A DNA stretch of 64,000 bases. Origin: Calliopum simillimum. Lineage: Eukaryota > Arthropoda > Insecta > Diptera > Lauxaniidae. Below the pieces are notes generated by a model that was not told the origin of the DNA, ran no database searches, and worked only from the letters and a program-made list of their open reading frames with translations. The first letter of the stretch is position 1; each line of letters opens with the position of its first letter. The stretch lies in the NCBI GenBank assembly GCA_951812925.1, contig OX638368.1:68162569-68226568 (forward strand), in the 5' to 3' direction. Positions 59,622-64,000 of the stretch are shown one piece after another. The position numbers were made by a program, and so were the translations under genes.

Positions 59622-60339
59622 AACCTGATCATTATTTTATTGTTATTATTTTATACCTTTTATAATTTTGGTATTTTTCAACCACCCCCCTCAAAATACT
59701 GGAGGTGGGTGGGGAAGTACCTAGTTAATAAAATTTTCGTACAGCCAAAAGATCAATGTTACACTAATTATTTTTCTAATATCCTTAAATTTCATAGTTT
59801 AAAAAAATGTAGAATTAATCGAACAGCGACCGAAAATGAGTTTAATGTTCAGATTTAAAACGGGTTCAGGAACGGCGTGGACCAATTCACATTGCATCAT
59901 TGACGCATTTTTCTTAAGTTTTAAGCATTTCTCGCTTTTGGTGACCCCTTGTAAAATTTTGTGTGTAATACTTTAACCTATTAAAGCTCAGTTTTTGAAG
60001 AAGAAAAAATACAAGATATAATGGGTTAATGCGCCGAATTTCGAAACGCGATAAAATGGCACAGACATTCTTCATATAATTTCTGAGTACTGCTGGTTAC
60101 TTTATCGTGAAAAAAACACGAATTCAATATTGAGGCAAAATAAACGTCCAAAGTTTGAAATGAGAAATTTAAATTTTTTTTTTTTTTTTTTTTGCTTTAT
60201 TGATTGCGTTTATAATTTATGCATAAATTTCTCAAAAAATATATCATTTTGTGTGAGAAAATATCAAAACTTATTTCTTAATTATTGCCATCATTTGTAT
60301 GAGACTATATAAACCTAAATTTATTTTTTATTAAATCAA
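59622..60339. other. Non-coding spacer with one dispersed repeat
   Basis: 59880-60030 (tttggtgacccctt...aagatataatggg) is a diverged direct relative of 50000-50150. Otherwise AT-rich with a T-run near 60175. Confidence 0.5.
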
Positions 60340-62803
60340 ATTTAGTGTGTAGCGTATCCTTTGTTAAAAATTTTTAATAAATCTTTATCTTCGGGAGTAT
60401 TCCTTGATTATTGGAAAGTGGCGCATATTACTCCTATTTTTAAATTTGGGTGTAAAAGCGATATTTCTAATTATAGGATATATCTAAACTTACAGTAATA
60501 TCTAAACTTTTAGAATCTATTGTGAAAGACAAACTATTTTTTGCTATTAGAAATGTTATTTCGCCTTTCCAGCATGGTTTTGTTAAAGGTCGCTCTACCA
60601 TAACAAATTTAGTTCTGTTTAGTGAATACTGTATATCTGCTTTTACGAAAGGATGTCAAGTGGATGTTATATATGAGGAATTCTCAAAAATTGTGGAATT
60701 CTACAATTTTTGAGGCACATTCACCAAACTTGGTGGAGAGGTCACTTTTTATATAAGAATCGAAAATTGAAAGGGTGCTCGTCAAAAAAAAAAAAGTAAA
60801 AAAAGTTACGCATATATATATGAAGCAAAACACGTCAAGTGTACCAGCTGAAAATTTTTTTGTCTCCGATTTCGCTCAAATTTGGCAATATAGTAGTCCT
60901 GATATACAAAAACAATATTCCGGGAGGATTTGGTCCTAGTACCATTTATTGTTAAAATACAGGGTGTTGAAGTTGGCGTTTTTAGTCATTTTCATGAAAA
61001 GGTGTTTTTTCAAAAATTTAGAGCTTACACCAAAGTTTGTAAAGTAACTTGTCCCATTCATTTTTAAATGTTCTTTTTATAAAAAAACATTACATGGTGA
61101 AAAAAATTTTTTTTCACCGAAATATTTTAAACTTAAAAATACTTTTGAATTTTTTTTTAAAAAACCCCCCTTAAATTTTTTTAAAAGTACTTCAAATTAA
61201 AGCATAGTTTAAAAGCTTTAAAATGATGTGTGACTCAAGATCGTATTCGGTCGTTGGATGAGAGTTTTTGGCTTTTAAACGCTTTTTTCGTAAGATGCCT
61301 TCCTCTTGAGTAAACAAAGAGTTTTGCCTGCTGTGGGCGTTTAAAAGCCAAAAACTCTCATCCAACGACCGAATACCATCTTGAGTCACACATCATTTTA
61401 AAGCTTTTAAATTATGCTTTAATTTGAAGTACTTTTAAAAAAAATTAAGGGGGGTTTTTTAAAAAAAAAATTCAAAAGTATTTTTAGGTTTAAAATATTT
61501 CGGTGAAAAAAAAATTTTTTCACCATGTAATGTTTTTTTATAAAAAGAACATTTAAAAATGAAAGGGACAAGTTACTTTACAAACTTTGGTGTAAGCTCT
61601 AAATTTTTGAATAAACACCTTTTCATGAAAATGACTAAAAACGCCAACTTCAACACCCTGTATTTTAACAATTAATGGTACTAGGACCAAATTCTCCCGG
61701 AATATTGTTTTTGTATATCAGGACTACTATATTGCCAAATTTGAGCGAAATCGGAGACAAAAAAATTTTCAGCTGGTACACTTGACGTGTTTTGCTTCAT
61801 ATATATATGCGTAACTTTTTTTACTTTTTTTTTTTTGACGAGCACCCTTCCAATTTTCGATTCTTATATAAAAAGTGACCTCTCCACCAAGTTTGGTGAA
61901 TGTGCCTCAAAAATTGTAGAATTCCACAATTTTTGAGAATTCCTCATATACAGATTTTTCAAAAGCATTTGACAAAATTTCTCATGCATTGTTAATTAAG
62001 AAATGTGAAGCGCTCGGAATTCAATCCAGCTTTTTAAAATGGCTAAAGTCATACTTATGTAATCGTCAATGTGTTGTTGCTTTTGATAATGTTATGTCTT
62101 TTCCATTTTGCACCACGTCTGGAGTTCCCCAGGGCAGCATTCTTGGGCCTTTATTGTTCATTATTTTTATTAATGATGTTGTGTCTTTGTTAGTGGAGTG
62201 TAAGTGTTTACTTTATGCGGATGATCTAAAGATATTCATGAAAATTAAAAATAGTGCCGATTCCCTAACTATCCAGTGTGGATTAAATAAACTTCATACT
62301 TGGTGTGTTAATAATGGTCTCTTTTTAAATCTAAATAAATGTGTTTATGTTCCATTTTCCAAATCTAGTAATTTAATTCTATCGTCTTATAGTATGTATC
62401 TCTAATTTCCAACTATCGTCTCTGCGTGTATATAAAGACTTAGGTGTAGTATTTGATTCTAGTTTTTCTTTTCGTCCGCACTTTGAATATATTATTCCAA
62501 AGCTTATTCTATGTTAGCTTTTCTTAGACGTAATAGTGGCTCCTTTAAGGACCCTTGTACTTTAAAAGTCTTGTATACAGTATACTAGTCTGGTAAGATC
62601 TAGATTAGAATATGCCGCAATTATATGGTCTCCTTTTTATGATTCACATAAGATAAGAATTGAAAAAGTGCAGAAATCTTTTACTAGATTTGCCTTGCGA
62701 TCGTTAGACTTTAATTCTGGTTTACCTCCTTATAATTCCCGTTTTCTATTGTTAGGACGAAAGTCTTTAGAGGCTCGAAGAAGTATTCTGTCTCTACTTT
62801 TTG
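60340..62803 (+). pseudogene. CR1/jockey-group RT fragment, split by PAL-C
   Basis: RT sequence related to that at 42900-44400: FFAIRNVISPFQHGFVKGRS (about 60540), then a break at TA by PAL-C, then TDFSKAFDKI (61950), SGVPQGSILGPLLF (62120), LLYADDLKIFMK (62210) and a decayed C-terminal region to 62803, where a mariner element cuts it. It lacks the 5' half. Stops and frame changes are frequent, so it is older than the 40041-44677 copy. Confidence 0.85.
60674..61946. mobile_element. Palindromic element PAL-C, 1,273 bp, TA duplication
   Basis: Starts tgaggaattctc and ends gagaattcctca, with TA duplicated at 60672-60673 and 61947-61948. The RT reading frame resumes exactly when one TA and the element are disregarded. 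The arms (60674-61281 and 61336-61946) are almost perfect reverse complements over ~610 bp. The loop is ~54 bp and shares taagatgcc..cctcttgagtaaa with PAL-B. Each terminus has its own small hairpin around ggaattc. No coding sequence. Confidence 0.92.
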
Positions 62804-62917
62804 TAAAGGGTGTTTTTTTTAGAGGTTTGTTTTTCGAATAGAGATAAAACTGGCATTTTGTGGTCAAATCTGGCAACTCTAATCTCATTTATGTTCAGTT
62901 TGGTTTGCCATTTCATC

Positions 62918-63912
62918 ATGAACAGGTTGACAAAAGAACAACGCTTGCAAATCGTGCAAATTTATTTCGAAAATAATGGTTCAGTTCGCGAAGTTTACCG
63001 CAAGCTCCGTCCATTTTATGGTCGACATAATCGCCCATCAGAGCAATTAATTCGGTTAACCATGGATCGTTTTCGCACTACGTTTACTCTATGTGATAAT
63101 ACGCATCCGCAGAGACGTCGAACAGTGCGCACCGAAGAAACAATTGCCGCTGTAGAGCAAAATGTTGAAGAGGACCCGAATGAATCGATTCGCCACCGTG
63201 CACAGCAATTGGAGCTTTGTCCATCAACTTTATGGAAGATTTTGCGCAAAGATCTTGGCTTGCGACCTTACAAGATCCAGCTTGTGCAAGAATTAAAGCC
63301 GCGAGACCATGCAATGCGTCGTGATTTTGGTGTATGGGCCGAAAGTGAGATTGATCTCGATGCTGATTTTCATCGCAAAATTTTGTTCAGTGATGAGGCT
63401 CATTTTTGGTTGAATGGCTACGTCAACAAGCAAAATTGCCGCATTGGAGTGAAGAGAATCCACATGAGACCCTTGAGACGCCATTACATCCACAAAAACT
63501 GACTGTTTGGTGTGCTCTATGGGCTGGTGGAGTCATTGGGCCATACTTCTTCCGAAATAATGCTGGAGAGTCAGTTACCGTTAATGGAGACCGGTATAGA
63601 GCCATGATAACCGACTATTTCGTTCCCGAATTCGATGGCATGAATGTGGATGAGTTGTGGTTCCAACAAGACGGCGCTACATGCCACACAGCGCACGTCA
63701 CAATCGATTATTTTCTTTGGGGATATGTGAAGTCGCTCGTCTGCGCCAACAAACCAGAAACGTTAGGGGACTTGGAAGCCAACATTCGTGGCGTTATTGC
63801 CGACATACGGCCCCATATGCACGAAAAAGTGGTTGAAAATTGGACCTGTACAATTGGCTTTATTCGAGCCAGCCGCGGCGGCCACATGCCCGAAATCATA
63901 TTTAAACATTAA
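62918..63912 (+). pseudogene. Mariner-like transposase, frameshift and catalytic deletion
   Basis: The ATG at 62918 (MNRLTKEQRLQIVQIYFEN) fits the family start better than the upstream in-frame extension. Two helix-turn-helix regions follow (to ~63230, including CPSTLWKILRKDLG). The first catalytic Asp is in ILFSDEAHF (~63390). A one-base loss near 63446 shifts the frame. The second Asp is in WFQQDGATCHTA (~63670). Directly after it, at about 63700, the sequence jumps to DYFLWGY, so roughly 30 residues that would contain the third acidic residue are missing. The C-terminal part ends at TAA 63910-63912. Inactive. Confidence 0.9.
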
Positions 63913-64000
63913 TGACATAAAATTATCCTTCCAATAAAGCCAAATTGATGGACATTAAAACGATTTTCTTGTGTTTTATTTCAATTCAAAGTTCTATACC
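63913..64000 (+). other. 3' untranslated part of the mariner-like element
   Basis: Short AT-rich tail after the transposase stop, with aataaa near 63934, cut by the window end. Confidence 0.6.

Larger units (their letters stand above)
62806..64000 (+). mobile_element. Mariner-like transposon, right end outside the window
   Basis: Begins aagggtgtttttttta after TA (62804-62805) inside RT sequence. The right end is not reached; the last bases (ttctatacc) look like the start of an inverted terminus. Confidence 0.8.

Overview
The window is eukaryotic, very AT-rich and almost entirely repetitive. It looks like a large intronic stretch of an insect genome, most likely a higher fly. The only host coding sequence I can support is two minus-strand exons (32057-32244 and 22025-22182). 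They encode the second pore, the last membrane helix and the start of the cytoplasmic tail of a two-pore (K2P) potassium channel of the fly Task6/Task7 type. The splice sites and codon phases of the two exons fit each other. The intron between them is 9,874 bp. No further exon of this gene was recognised on either side, so at least 22 kb downstream and 31 kb upstream would also be intron.

Layout. 1-5,069: AT-rich sequence with a 2.15-kb fold-back element. 5,070-10,630: an I-like non-LTR retrotransposon with RNase H, bounded by a 10-bp target-site duplication, both ORFs broken. 10,641-19,020: tandem repeats (142 bp x 3 and others), a GGGTAA-ended TA-insertion element with a nested MITE, and several palindromes. 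19,183-21,115: a decayed Ty3/gypsy gag-protease and a dispersed repeat with ~412-bp internal repeats. 22,025-32,244: the two K2P exons, whose intron holds 4.7 kb of fold-back repeats, a second GGGTAA element and another palindrome.

33,514-45,978: an endogenous insect retrovirus (errantivirus) with two LTRs, primer binding site, gag, pol, env and a 4-bp duplication. It is interrupted by a hAT-like MITE (8-bp duplication) and by a 4.6-kb CR1/jockey-group non-LTR element inserted in env. 46,011-50,456: a 4.4-kb structure with ~300-bp terminal inverted repeats, holding an internally deleted Tigger/pogo element, a hairpin with a tRNA-like loop and a third GGGTAA copy. 50,457-53,300: short dispersed repeats and a ~415-bp tandem array. 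53,490-57,345: a degraded Ty3/gypsy element. 57,357-58,620: a minus-strand non-LTR RT fragment split by a dispersed repeat. 58,860-59,621: an IS630/Tc1-type transposase remnant. 60,340-62,803: a second CR1/jockey-group RT, split by a 1.27-kb palindrome inserted at TA. 62,806-64,000: a mariner-like transposon running off the window.

No complete protein-coding gene of any kind is intact. The insertions are nested, so their relative order can be read. Most recognisable transposon coding regions lie antisense to the K2P gene. The most unusual signal is the abundance of long, near-symmetric inverted repeats of several families. Some would form ~0.9-kb hairpins in the K2P pre-mRNA.
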